Below are positions 53,561-62,087 of a stretch of 64,000 nt of DNA, one piece after another (position 1 is the stretch's first letter; every line of letters starts with the position of its first letter). The DNA is from Prochlorococcus marinus CUG1433 (GTDB lineage Bacteria; Cyanobacteriota; Cyanobacteriia; PCC-6307; Cyanobiaceae). Below the pieces are notes generated by a model, which was not told the DNA's origin, ran no database searches, and saw only the letters and a list, made by a program, of their open reading frames with translations. A program made the position numbers and the translations under genes. The stretch is from the NCBI GenBank assembly GCA_017644425.1, contig JAEPLN010000001.1, positions 1,488,001 through 1,552,000 on the forward strand, given 5' to 3'.

Positions 53561-54280
53561 CTAATTGCATTGTGGACGATTTTTCCAAACTGGTGAATTG
53601 CAGTTAATTTTTATGGATGTTTTTGTTGATGACTTGACCTTCTTTTGAGGTCTTGTTTTTCCATATTTTTCCATATATCCGCAATTAATTACTGTCGATT
53701 CTTTTTTTTGTTTAAGTAAAAGATATTTTTTCTCTAATTCTTTATAGGTTAATTGTTCCCCTTGATTATATCCTGTTGATGTTTTCAAAAAATCATTTAA
53801 ATAATTAACATCTTTTTGACTATATAAAGTAATACCTCTTTGAGCAATTCTTCCATTCTCTTTATTCATAGTAAGGATTGAATATTGGAAAGTGCTACCT
53901 CCGCCTTTTGAGAGAATTGATAATGGTAGTGATATAGGGTTGGTGATTACATTTATAGCTCCAGCAGCAGCATTTCCTGTATTAAATCCAGAATTTATTG
54001 TCCCTGCTAAACCGAAAGCAACAATGTCTTCAGTTTTAACTTTGAATGGAATAGTACCTTTCTGAGCAGAACGCCATGGATTTACAAAATCTAATTCTTC
54101 TGTACTGCAAGCTCTTATTCCGAAACGTTTAGGTTCTCCTGTTGGATTAGTAGTCTCTGTTATGCCTAGATGTAATTCATGTATGTTTGATTCTTTCTCT
54201 ATGCTAAATGGTCCATGATGAGCAAAAGCGGAGGGAGAATATCCACAAGTTAGAATTAATATGAATAAAAATCTTCTCAC
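53561..54280 (-). CDS. Exported hypothetical protein
   Basis: 239 residues. Signal peptide MRRFLFILILTCGYSPSAFA; Gly-rich central segment (AFGLAGTINSGFNTGNAAAG); GGGSTFQYSILTMNKENGRI and LTYKELEKKYLLL parallel features of the exported protein at 52110, which may be a distant paralogue. Cys pair NCGYMEKYGK ... KINCNSP near the end. Confidence 0.7.
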   Translation of the reverse strand: MRRFLFILILTCGYSPSAFAHHGPFSIEKESNIHELHLGITETTNPTGEPKRFGIRACSTEELDFVNPWRSAQKGTIPFKVKTEDIVAFGLAGTINSGFNTGNAAAGAINVITNPISLPLSILSKGGGSTFQYSILTMNKENGRIAQRGITLYSQKDVNYLNDFLKTSTGYNQGEQLTYKELEKKYLLLKQKKESTVINCGYMEKYGKTRPQKKVKSSTKTSIKINCNSPVWKNRPQCN

Positions 54281-54329
54281 AAGATATATATTATTAGTCT
54301 AATTTTAGTTAAAATTCCCAAAAAGACTA

Positions 54330-54365
54330 TTTGGTTCAGAATTTTGTTGGCAGATTTGAACCAAA
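54330..54365. repeat. Perfect 9-bp inverted repeat
   Basis: TTTGGTTCA (54330-54338) and TGAACCAAA (54357-54365), 18-bp loop, no T-run after it. The minus strand reads GGTTCAAATC, which resembles a tRNA T-loop. Confidence 0.5.
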
Positions 54366-54401
54366 AATTAAAGGAAACATTTAAAAACTTAGCTTTAACT
54401 T

Positions 54402-54423
54402 ATTGGGACGAGAGGATTCGAAA
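54402..54423 (-). other. Possible tRNA 3' fragment
   Basis: On the minus strand TTCGAATCCTCTCGTCCCAA resembles the T-loop, 3' T-stem and acceptor end of a tRNA, with no matching 5' half nearby. Such fragments mark integration sites in Prochlorococcus. Short enough to be coincidence. Confidence 0.3.
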
Positions 54424-54533
54424 TTTAAACTTACTGACTTTAAAGGGATGAAGTATTATTGATTGACAGTTAATCTAAAATTAAGTGGAAATAAAATTAA
54501 TTTTAGGGCAGATTAAAAAAACAAATATCCAAA

Positions 54534-55256
54534 ATGACTACCAGGATAAATAAATTTTTAAGCGAAGTCGGTTACTGCTCTAGAAGAGAAGCAGATAGAT
54601 TAATTGAAGAAGGTAAAGTAACTATTAATGGTAAGATCCCTCAAATTGGGACCAAAGTAAAAGATGAAGATCAAGTAGAGGTTAAAGGAATAAAAATCAA
54701 AAAATCAAAAAAACAAAAAAATATATATTTAGCCTTTAATAAGCCTGTGGGAATTGTTTGTACAACCAATAGAAAACAAGAACCCTCAAATATAGTAGAT
54801 TTCATTAATTATCCTTCAAGAATCTTTCCTATTGGAAGATTAGATAAACTCAGCGAAGGATTAATTTTTTTAACAAACGATGGAGATATCGTAAATAAAA
54901 TACTCAGAGCAAGAAATAAGCATGAAAAAGAGTATATCGTAAGGGTTAATCTGCCTATTAATAAAGATTTTATTCAAAAAATGAGTAATGGAGTTGAAAT
55001 ATTAAATACCATAACTAGTAGTTGTTTCGTAAAACAATTGGGGCCAAAAGAGTTCAAAATCATCCTCACTCAAGGACTTAATCGTCAGATTAGAAGAATG
55101 TGTGAGACCTTAGGCTATAGAGTCAAATCTTTAAAGCGTATAAGAATTATGAATATTAAGTTAGACATGCCAATAGGAAAATATCGCGAATTGACTGAAG
55201 AAGAACTCTTAAAATTAAATGAGTTGCTCGAAGACTCTTCAAAGACATTTGACTAA
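54534..55256 (+). CDS. rluF: RluF/RluB-family 23S rRNA pseudouridine synthase
   Basis: 240 residues. The N-terminal S4 domain MTTRINKFLSEVGYCSRREA is followed by the pseudouridine synthase motif IFPIGRLDKLSEGLIFLTND (catalytic Asp in GRLD). The C-terminal TQGLNRQIRRMCETLGYRVK with KRIRIMNIKLD and PIGKYRELTEEELLKL resembles enterobacterial RluF more than RluB. It isomerises uridine in 23S rRNA near the peptidyl-transferase centre. Separate from other translation genes. Confidence 0.88.
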   Translation: MTTRINKFLSEVGYCSRREADRLIEEGKVTINGKIPQIGTKVKDEDQVEVKGIKIKKSKKQKNIYLAFNKPVGIVCTTNRKQEPSNIVDFINYPSRIFPIGRLDKLSEGLIFLTNDGDIVNKILRARNKHEKEYIVRVNLPINKDFIQKMSNGVEILNTITSSCFVKQLGPKEFKIILTQGLNRQIRRMCETLGYRVKSLKRIRIMNIKLDMPIGKYRELTEEELLKLNELLEDSSKTFD

Positions 55257-55507
55257 ATTAAGACCATATTTATGATGCTTAATTTCAAAAAAAATCTTTA
55301 TGGAGTTAATGTGATGTAACCTTTTGGATTTGGATTCGTTCTAAGATTGAAGGAAGTAAAACTCTATTTATTGATGTAATTAATGCAAAAATAAATCCTA
55401 ATATCAACTATATTTACTTTAACTTCTTAAGTGGTTTTTTTACTTGAACAATGCATAGCGGAAGTATTTATGTAAAGTATGGTTAAAAATAGCTATTTCT
55501 AATAATT
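55257..55507. other. Intergenic stretch, no gene recognised
   Basis: About 250 bp between rluF and a possible tiny gene. Both strands read; no supported open frame, terminator or conserved motif seen. Confidence 0.4.
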
Positions 55508-55624
55508 ATGAACTTTACGGTTTTAGTTAGGATTATCGTAATATTAAGTGTTCAGTTAATACAACTAAAAAGATTTAGATATTGTTTTGAGGAGTTTTTT
55601 TTAAGAAAATTAAATACCTACTAG
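55508..55624 (+). CDS. Possible 38-residue peptide
   Basis: MNFTVLVRIIVILSVQLIQL then KRFRYCFEEFFLRKLNTY: one hydrophobic segment and a basic tail. Supported only by an open frame. Confidence 0.3.
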   Translation: MNFTVLVRIIVILSVQLIQLKRFRYCFEEFFLRKLNTY

Positions 55625-55637
55625 CACCGTTAAATTA

Positions 55638-55880
55638 ATGGCGAAGTTTTTTTATTTGATTAATTCAAATCGATCAGAGATTAAAAGATTTATAAAAAAT
55701 GATAGAAATATTGATGAAGTTTTCGAGTATATCTTTATTGACTCAGGAAAGATAGTTGGTTCTTTAGGGGAAGAACCACCTGTAATAGAAACAACGGTTT
55801 CAGTAGATATAGAATTGGCCAGAGAAATTTATGAAAGATTACTTTCTCAGGGATGGAGAAGAACTGATTTATTTGATTGA
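55638..55880 (+). CDS. DUF1651 protein
   Basis: 80 residues. DIELAREIYERLLSQGWRRT with a preceding beta-rich half is the DUF1651 pattern of marine picocyanobacteria. A related protein is at 37482. Function unknown. Confidence 0.8.
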   Translation: MAKFFYLINSNRSEIKRFIKNDRNIDEVFEYIFIDSGKIVGSLGEEPPVIETTVSVDIELAREIYERLLSQGWRRTDLFD

Positions 55881-56066
55881 ATATTCAAAATTTATATCAA
55901 AGGACTTCAATTAGCTAAAGTTTTAAGATGAAAAACAATTTGGTTTTAATAGCAAGTCAGAATTTTAGTTTTGATTTAATATAATAAATTTCAAATTCAG
56001 AATATGAAATTCCTTTGAATTTTATAATTTGAACGAAATGTAGCTTCTTTTACATGTCGTAAATTA

Positions 56067-56579
56067 ATGAAACGCTTTCTACTCCCATTATTTGCAACCA
56101 CAGCTGTACCTATTGCAGTTAATGCAAATATAGATCCAAGAATTAATGAAGGTTGTATTGTTACTGGAGACAATAAAGGCTGTGCAGAATTAAGTACTAA
56201 AATAGTTACTTTGCCTAGATGTAATTCTTCCCGAAAGTATAATTGTTTTGGTGAATTGAGATATACTAATGCGTATTATGTTGGAGAAATATCAAACGGA
56301 AAAGAGCATGGCTTTGGAACTATTAACTGGGATAGTCGAGATAAGTATGTTGGAGAATGGATAAATGGTGAAAGAGAGGGACAGGGAACTTATTACTGGG
56401 CTAATGGAGATAAGTATGTTGGACAATTTAAAAACTCACAAAGACATGGTCAAGGTACATACTTTTACTCAGGAGGAGGTAGTTGGTCAGGTGAGTGGAG
56501 AATGAATAAAAAGACTGAAAATGGTTCTCAAAATAAAACTACAGAAAAGGAATCTTTTTACTATCCATACTTGAGATGA
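56067..56579 (+). CDS. Exported MORN-repeat protein
   Basis: 170 residues. Signal peptide MKRFLLPLFATTAVPIAVNA; about three MORN repeats: YVGEISNGKEHGFGTINW, YVGEWINGEREGQGTYYWAN and YVGQFKNSQRHGQGTYFYSG. MORN repeats form beta hairpins that bind lipids or proteins. Cys pairs in the first third (EGCIVTGDNKGC and PRCNSSRKYNC) could be disulfide-bonded. Monocistronic. Confidence 0.88.
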   Translation: MKRFLLPLFATTAVPIAVNANIDPRINEGCIVTGDNKGCAELSTKIVTLPRCNSSRKYNCFGELRYTNAYYVGEISNGKEHGFGTINWDSRDKYVGEWINGEREGQGTYYWANGDKYVGQFKNSQRHGQGTYFYSGGGSWSGEWRMNKKTENGSQNKTTEKESFYYPYLR

Positions 56580-56711
56580 TGCTCCAACAAAGAAGATTTT
56601 TTTCTCCAGAAATTTACTTAGTGATGAACAATTTTTATTAAAATACCACAAACAATTAAAAAACCTGCAAGTATAAATGTCCAGTGAGAATTCTATGTTT
56701 AGAAGTTATTA

Positions 56712-56939
56712 TTAGGGATAAAAATCAACATTCCAATGCATAACGCAATAACTTAATTGGTTATATCCATTGCAGGTCCAGAACATAAATATTTTCAAAG
56801 CAAAATGATGAAAATTTGCATCATTGAAAAATGCCCAACCGATATAAATAGCAAATGCAGTTACAACAAATGAAGCATATTGAAGCCAATGAACTCAATA
56901 ACTATCAACTCCATTTTTATAAAAATTTGAATTACTCAT
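56712..56939 (-). pseudogene. Degraded small membrane protein gene
   Basis: Minus frame reads MSNSNFYKNGVDSY, then TGA (probably a lost Trp codon), then VHWLQYASFVVTAFAIYIGW and AFFNDANFHHFALKIFMFW to a TAA at 56712. The start is 1 bp after the hli-type gene stop. The interrupted but otherwise coherent membrane sequence indicates decay. Confidence 0.55.
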
Positions 56940-57194
56940 TTAAAGAATTGGATATGCTATCCAACCAAATAAAGTATAGTTAATAATTACAGCCATAAAT
57001 CCAATCATTGCAAGCCTGCCATTAGTTCTTTCTGCAATAAACCAATAGCTATTTGGCCATTCAAAATTGCCCCCTATTTTTGATATTTGATCTTCTAAAT
57101 CTGGTTTCTCTTTAGGAGTATTTGCCTGATCAAGATAATAATTACTATCTGGGTAAAAGCTTTGGCTTGAAAAATTATCTTTAAAATTAATCAT
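56940..57194 (-). CDS. hli: High-light-inducible-type protein (84 aa)
   Basis: 84 residues. Polar N-terminus, then HLI helix AERTNGRLAMIGFMAVIINY and TLFGWIAYPIL. The ExxNGRxAM chlorophyll ligands are intact. It is isolated from the main hli cluster at 22-23 kb and directly upstream of a decayed membrane protein gene. Confidence 0.92.
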   Translation of the reverse strand: MINFKDNFSSQSFYPDSNYYLDQANTPKEKPDLEDQISKIGGNFEWPNSYWFIAERTNGRLAMIGFMAVIINYTLFGWIAYPIL

Positions 57195-57317
57195 TTTTTT
57201 AGAAATATGAATTTCTATTATCCTAAAAAGGTTTTTTTATTAGTGTTGCTACTATCTGATTTTTAATATTTGATTGCGAGTTCTTTAGTTCTACTCAAGA
57301 ATCTCCTTATGCCAAGA

Positions 57318-57920
57318 TCAATATTTGCAAGAACCATAAGATATTTCTTGTGAGATATCTTTTTCAAAATCAAGCTTTCTTGTATCGGAATAGATTTTGA
57401 GTTCTTTTTTTGTATTTTCATAAGTATTTATTAAAGTGAATTTTGAAAGTGAGGATTCTCCCTTATCTAGTATTAAATACTTTTTATAAATCTTAGCTTC
57501 TTTTTTTTTTAATATCCCAGAATTAAAAACAGAGTTAATAGGTCCCTCTGATTTCCATAAATTCTGTCCAGAAGAATAAAGAACAACTGGGCTAACTATT
57601 GGTCCTTTTTCTTTTAATGCATCTATCCTACTTGAAATTATTTTTGCCTTTGAACCATTAATGGTCCCTTTCCCTTGATCGATATCAACAATAACATTGA
57701 AATCTTCAGAAAGTTTTTCGGATTTATTTTCAGCTAATTTAGTAGGATAAATTTTTTTTCCTTTTGAGTCCGCAGTTGTTCTATTATTAACAACATATGT
57801 ACCTTCAACCTTACAAGTAAATTTATATGGAAGTGCGAGGATTTGCTGACTGAAAGAAATTGATCCTAAAATTAGCAGTATGGTTCTTAAAAATATTTTT
57901 TTTTGGTAAGTTTCTTGCAT
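57318..57920 (-). CDS. Exported hypothetical protein
   Basis: 200 residues. Signal peptide (LRTILLILGSISFSQQILAL), mature domain rich in beta strands with two Cys (FTCKVEGTY near the start and GSCKY at the end) that may pair. No family recognised. Monocistronic. Confidence 0.72.
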   Translation of the reverse strand: MQETYQKKIFLRTILLILGSISFSQQILALPYKFTCKVEGTYVVNNRTTADSKGKKIYPTKLAENKSEKLSEDFNVIVDIDQGKGTINGSKAKIISSRIDALKEKGPIVSPVVLYSSGQNLWKSEGPINSVFNSGILKKKEAKIYKKYLILDKGESSLSKFTLINTYENTKKELKIYSDTRKLDFEKDISQEISYGSCKY

Positions 57921-58225
57921 AGGCTAAATTCTAGAATTATTGGTTTAATTAGAATATAATTATTTTTCGAACTTAAAGGTTATGACTTTAAATCTAAATA
58001 AAGTTAAATAGATCCAGCAATGGAAATAATGTTGCATTATCTATAGCCTATTCAGCTATCCGATAGTAGCAGAGAGTTTTAAAATTAATATTCATAATAT
58101 CGCGGATAGAGAAAATAGAGATGATTTAAGAACTATTAAAGTTGCATTGGATAGGGTATTAATACTTTTGATGTTTGATGAATTATGAGAATAAAAAGTT
58201 GATAATATATGTGGATTAAAATTTT
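57921..58225. other. Intergenic stretch with a possible gene remnant
   Basis: About 305 bp. On the plus strand an uncapped frame reads IVAESFKINIHNIADRENRD then DLRTIKVALDRVLILLMFDE before a stop at about 58184, with no start codon. It may be the tail of a lost gene, or chance. Confidence 0.3.
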
Positions 58226-59110
58226 TTAATTGGTATAAGTAAAATTTTTTATTAAATTCCAAGCCTCATTTGCTGTGTCCGCGTACTGAAAAATAGACAA
58301 ATCATTCTCTCCAATCAAACCCATATCAGATAGGAATTGAAAATTAATTACCTTTTCCCAGTAGCTTCTTCCAAATAAAATTATTGGAATATCCTTTTTC
58401 ATCCCAGTCTGTCTTAATGTTAATAATTCGAATAATTCATCTAAAGTTCCAAATCCTCCAGGGAAAAAAACAGCAGCAGCAGATCTCATAACAAAATGAA
58501 ATTTCCTCATTGCGAAATAATTAAACTTAAAACACAGTCCAGGTGTAATAAAAGAATTAGGGTGCTGCTCATTAGGCAAGCTTATATTTAATCCAATCGA
58601 TTTACATCCAGCATCAAACGCTCCTCTATTAGCTGCTTCCATAATCCCGGGTCCACCACCAGTAACTATTACATGAGAATAAGGATTTTTTGTTTTGCTA
58701 TCCAGCGAGATTAATTTAGATAATTCTCTTGCTGCAGAATAATAATGTGAAAGTGAGTACAAATTTTTTAATCTCTCGAAATTTATCTTTAAAGATTTAG
58801 ATTTAGGATTACTAGAAAGAAGTTTTTCTGCATCATCTAACCTTCTTTTTGATGCAATTTCTTCTGATATGTGAACTCCTCCAAAAACAATAACAGTTGA
58901 AATTATATTTTCTTTTTCAATAACTTGTTCAGGCTTTGTAATTTCGAGGAGCATCCTCACCCCTCGCATTTCATCAGTATTCAATAATTCAATATCTTCG
59001 TGAGCAAGTTTATAAGTACTAGATTTTAAAATTGCTTCTAAATTACTTGCAACTAATTCAACCTCATTGCTTCTCTCTTGTTCAAAATCAAATTTAAATT
59101 TGTCATTCAT
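58226..59110 (-). CDS. LOG-family protein (TIGR00730-like)
   Basis: 294 residues from the second ATG (59110), which has GGAG 7 bp upstream; an ATG four codons earlier (59122) is in frame. The family motifs are VTGGGPGIMEAANRGAFDAG and FFPGGFGTLDELFELLTLRQ (PGGxGTxxE). Members hydrolyse nucleoside monophosphates, including cytokinin ribotides, or related nucleotides. The N-terminal 60 residues are an extension. Downstream of phoH by about 40 bp. Confidence 0.88.
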   Translation of the reverse strand: MNDKFKFDFEQERSNEVELVASNLEAILKSSTYKLAHEDIELLNTDEMRGVRMLLEITKPEQVIEKENIISTVIVFGGVHISEEIASKRRLDDAEKLLSSNPKSKSLKINFERLKNLYSLSHYYSAARELSKLISLDSKTKNPYSHVIVTGGGPGIMEAANRGAFDAGCKSIGLNISLPNEQHPNSFITPGLCFKFNYFAMRKFHFVMRSAAAVFFPGGFGTLDELFELLTLRQTGMKKDIPIILFGRSYWEKVINFQFLSDMGLIGENDLSIFQYADTANEAWNLIKNFTYTN

Positions 59111-59158
59111 ATTGTTCTCCATTTTGTTAATTTGTGTATAAAAATTTTAAAGCTTTTC

Positions 59159-60550
59159 CTACAAAAGATCAGCTGCTAATTCTGCTAAATCACTTCTCTC
59201 TCCTTGAGATAAAGTTATGTGTCCAATTATTTTCTGACCATGCAATTTTTTAGCTAACCAAGTCAATCCGTTACTATCAGAATCAAGATATGGATGATCT
59301 ATTTGATTTGGATCTCCAGTAAAAACAATCTTTGTTCCTTCTCCTGCTCTTGTAACGATGGTTTTTACTTCTAGAGGTGTTAAGTTTTGGGCCTCATCAA
59401 TAAGAATGAATTGATTTGGAATGGATCTTCCTCTAATGTAATTAATTGCTTCTACTTCCAGTAGACCAATTCCTCTTAAATCTTCCCATGAGTTTTTAGA
59501 GTTTATATCTCTTTCTTTACGATCAATTTTCTCTCCATTTTTATTCGATTTTGGACTTGTTAAAAAGTCTAAATTATCAATGATTGGTTTCATCCAAGGA
59601 GCTAATTTCTCATCAAGACTGCCTGGAAGATAGCCTAATTCTTTTCCTAAAGGTATTGGAGGTCTAGATACTAATAATCTTTCGTATATATTTTCATCAG
59701 CAACTTGATGTAGTCCAACTGCCAAAGCAAGTAAAGTTTTTCCTGTTCCTGCTTTCCCGATAAGACTTACTAATTGAACTTTTGGGTCTAGTAGCAAATC
59801 CAAAGCAAAACTTTGTTCAAGATTCTTAGGCTTTACTTTACCTAAATTTGATCTTCTTAAATAATTTAGACCTACTAACTTTTTCTCAGATTGATAATAT
59901 CTAGTTAAATAAGTATGATTTTCTTTTAAATTATCTTTTAAGATTACACCCTCATTACTTACTAAAGATGGTTCAAATTTTGATTTAATATCTCTTAAAT
60001 AAATAAAACCATCTTTTTGAACCTTATTTATCTCATCTGAATTGGAACTTATTTCTCTAAAGCCTTTTTCTAAATTATCTAACGAGACCTTATCTTTACT
60101 GTAATCTTCAGCTTTAAGACCAACTGCATCCGCTTTGATTCGCAAATTTGTATCTTTTGAAATAACTACTACTTCTGGAAAGTCTGATAAGATTTTGGTA
60201 TTTTTTTCTTCAAGAGCGACAGCTAAAATTTTATTATCTCCACTACTGTCACTAAGTTCTGAGGGCAATCTATCAGTGGTCTCTTTTCTGCAAAATGCAA
60301 CTTTTATGGTCCCTTCAAACTTATTATTGATTTTTACACCTGAAGATAGATTACCTTTTTCTCGGAGATTATCTAATAATCTAGAAACTCTTCTGGCATT
60401 GCGACCTTTCTCTCCAGGATCGCGTTTGAATCTATCAACCTCTTCGACTACCTGAATTGGAATCACAACATTTTCATTGGCAAAATGAAGAGGTGACTCG
60501 GGATCATGTAATAAAACATTTGTATCAAGAATAATAACTCTTTTTTTCAT
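59159..60550 (-). CDS. PIN-PhoH protein (PhoH2 type)
   Basis: 463 residues. An N-terminal PIN nuclease domain (ILDTNVLLHDPESPL, GDNKILAVAL) is fused to a PhoH ATPase (Walker A IGKAGTGKTLLALAVGL; Walker B FILIDEAQNLTP; GDPNQIDHPYLD). Such proteins couple RNA unwinding to RNA cleavage. The ribosome binding site AAGAGGA precedes the ATG. It belongs to a minus-strand run that includes the LOG protein downstream and a cupin-like gene upstream. Confidence 0.93.
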   Translation of the reverse strand: MKKRVIILDTNVLLHDPESPLHFANENVVIPIQVVEEVDRFKRDPGEKGRNARRVSRLLDNLREKGNLSSGVKINNKFEGTIKVAFCRKETTDRLPSELSDSSGDNKILAVALEEKNTKILSDFPEVVVISKDTNLRIKADAVGLKAEDYSKDKVSLDNLEKGFREISSNSDEINKVQKDGFIYLRDIKSKFEPSLVSNEGVILKDNLKENHTYLTRYYQSEKKLVGLNYLRRSNLGKVKPKNLEQSFALDLLLDPKVQLVSLIGKAGTGKTLLALAVGLHQVADENIYERLLVSRPPIPLGKELGYLPGSLDEKLAPWMKPIIDNLDFLTSPKSNKNGEKIDRKERDINSKNSWEDLRGIGLLEVEAINYIRGRSIPNQFILIDEAQNLTPLEVKTIVTRAGEGTKIVFTGDPNQIDHPYLDSDSNGLTWLAKKLHGQKIIGHITLSQGERSDLAELAADLL

Positions 60551-60598
60551 GATTAAGGTCCTCTTTAATTGAGTTTGAAGTGAGTTGTAGTTTTAATA

Positions 60599-61117
60599 TC
60601 AATTTGAATTTGTAGTTTTTTTTACTAAAGGATTAAACATTAATCTTTTGATTTGATCATTTTCCCAAATCCAATAAACGGGTGGACTTTTTCTGGCATT
60701 AATTAGGCTTAATTTGTTTAGTTTTTGAGGAACAAATTCTTTTTTTTGATCAAAAAATTTATCTCTGATAGGTTGATTTAAAACAATGCTCCCTTCTTTC
60801 CCAGAGATTGACCTGTGATAAGTTCCAATAGGAATTTCAAGTGCTCCCATAGATCTTTTTAGATAAATCACATGATGTGGCTCGTCCCAAGTTGGATTTA
60901 TCAAAATAAATTTCCGCTCTCCAGTAATAACTAAATTGTGATCAATTTGGTGATTGTGCACGTAGTACTGTTCATACTCCAATTGATCTGGAGGGGATAT
61001 AGCCTCTCCAGAATGCATAACTACATCACAACCATTAGTTGACTCTATGCCTGCATCAAAAAAAGTTACTTTGGGAGTTTCTCTAAAAATAGTTGCAGGG
61101 CAAAATTTTAATTTCAT
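60599..61117 (-). CDS. Cupin-like hypothetical protein
   Basis: 172 residues with a single beta-barrel-like middle: YEQYYVHNHQIDHNLVITGE and HHVIYLKRSMGALEIPIGTY with His residues placed as in cupins. No enzyme family recognised. AGAGAGG lies 8 bp before the ATG. Located 48 bp upstream of phoH. Confidence 0.72.
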   Translation of the reverse strand: MKLKFCPATIFRETPKVTFFDAGIESTNGCDVVMHSGEAISPPDQLEYEQYYVHNHQIDHNLVITGERKFILINPTWDEPHHVIYLKRSMGALEIPIGTYHRSISGKEGSIVLNQPIRDKFFDQKKEFVPQKLNKLSLINARKSPPVYWIWENDQIKRLMFNPLVKKTTNSN

Positions 61118-61191
61118 AATTCAACCTCTCTGCTAGTGGATTAACAAATACGATTAGAATTTATTAGCAAAAAATAATTATTTATTGATAC

Positions 61192-61338
61192 TTAATTGCA
61201 ACAAACTAAACAATCTTCCTCAGATGGATAATCTATACAACTTAGTTTTAGAGTTTTTTCTGAAGTTTGCATTTTCCTTACGTAAGCAAGATCTCTCAAA
61301 TCTTTTTTAGGAACAGTGAATTGCGTTTGTAGTCTCAT
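61192..61338 (-). CDS. 48-residue Cys-rich peptide with strong ribosome binding site
   Basis: MRLQTQFTVPKKDLRDLAYV then RKMQTSEKTLKLSCIDYPSE and EDCLVCCN. Four Cys in the last 16 residues (C-x8-C-x2-C-C) suggest metal binding. AGGAGG lies 5 bp before the ATG. Confidence 0.7.
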   Translation of the reverse strand: MRLQTQFTVPKKDLRDLAYVRKMQTSEKTLKLSCIDYPSEEDCLVCCN

Positions 61339-61350
61339 TTTGTCCTCCTA

Positions 61351-61452
61351 TTAATATTGTTGTTTGTAGCCATTCCAAGTTTGATTCAACCTTAATCCAA
61401 GATATGCAATTAAGATTGTCCAAAAAAGAATCTCTAAACTTAAATTAGTCAT
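61351..61452 (-). CDS. 33-residue membrane peptide with strong ribosome binding site
   Basis: MTNLSLEILFWTILIAYLGL then RLNQTWNGYKQQY. AAAGGAGGA lies 8 bp before the ATG. Twelve bp before the Cys-rich peptide gene and probably in the same transcript. Confidence 0.65.
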   Translation of the reverse strand: MTNLSLEILFWTILIAYLGLRLNQTWNGYKQQY

Positions 61453-61539
61453 CTACTTTTCCTCCTTTTTTAATAACTAAGCTTTAATACGGATTGAATA
61501 TAAAAATCAAGGGTAAGAATACTTAAAATAGAAAGGATA

Positions 61540-61704
61540 TTAATCACAATAAAGTTTGCAATGACTATTAGCTGGATGCGCTACACATTCTTGATCCCAA
61601 TAGTTTTTTAATTCTTTTTTGGGTAATTGATAATTGAAATCATGCATTCTCCATATATCTGAAGTTGCATTTCTAAGAGCTGTGAAGGGATTGCCGAGTT
61701 TCAT
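61540..61704 (-). CDS. 54-residue Cys/His peptide with strong ribosome binding site
   Basis: MKLGNPFTALRNATSDIWRM then HDFNYQLPKKELKNYWDQEC and VAHPANSHCKLYCD. Three Cys and three His, mostly C-terminal, suggest metal binding or disulfides. AAAGGAGG lies 6 bp before the ATG. First of the minus-strand run leading to phoH. Confidence 0.68.
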   Translation of the reverse strand: MKLGNPFTALRNATSDIWRMHDFNYQLPKKELKNYWDQECVAHPANSHCKLYCD

Positions 61705-61839
61705 AAAACCTCCTTTATCTCTACTTCTTAATTATCCTCCTTTTAACTTGAAATTAATAGAGTATTATTACCCGAGTATTAGTGCTTTGTGGTTGTCACG
61801 ACTATCTTTAAACATTCAATAGGAGTAGAAATTATTCAG

Positions 61840-61920
61840 GGGTCAAAAGCACTTCATCGACTTTGTGGACAGTGAGGTGTATAAGACTCGAAGAGGGCAA
61901 ACAAATGCCCTCTTATTTTT
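61840..61920 (+). ncRNA. Candidate small RNA with terminator
   Basis: Hairpin CACTTCA (61850-61856) with TGAGGTG (61873-61879), then a strong terminator. No open frame on the plus strand. The region upstream (61745-61840) holds a direct repeat GAGTATTA (61760 and 61774) and CTTTGTGG copies (61785 and 61861). The start is not determined. Confidence 0.45.
61891..61920 (+). terminator. Rho-independent terminator
   Basis: AAGAGGGCA-aacaaa-TGCCCTCTT, nine-bp perfect stem, followed by ATTTTTT. Confidence 0.85.
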
Positions 61921-62087
61921 TAAGTATTAGCATTCTGCACTAAATAGTTCGCACAAAATTGATAAGTTATTCAATAATTATTGTTATTTTTTATCTTGAG
62001 TATCTCTCAATAAATATTAGTTAAGAAAAATTTAACTATCATTTTATACAAGATATTGATCTATTTAAATCAATAAAAATTTGAGAG

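Noticed and set aside
58080-58184. Start-less plus-strand frame IVAESFKIN...
   Set aside because: No start codon, no family match, and only about 40 codons; kept only as a note in the intergenic entry.
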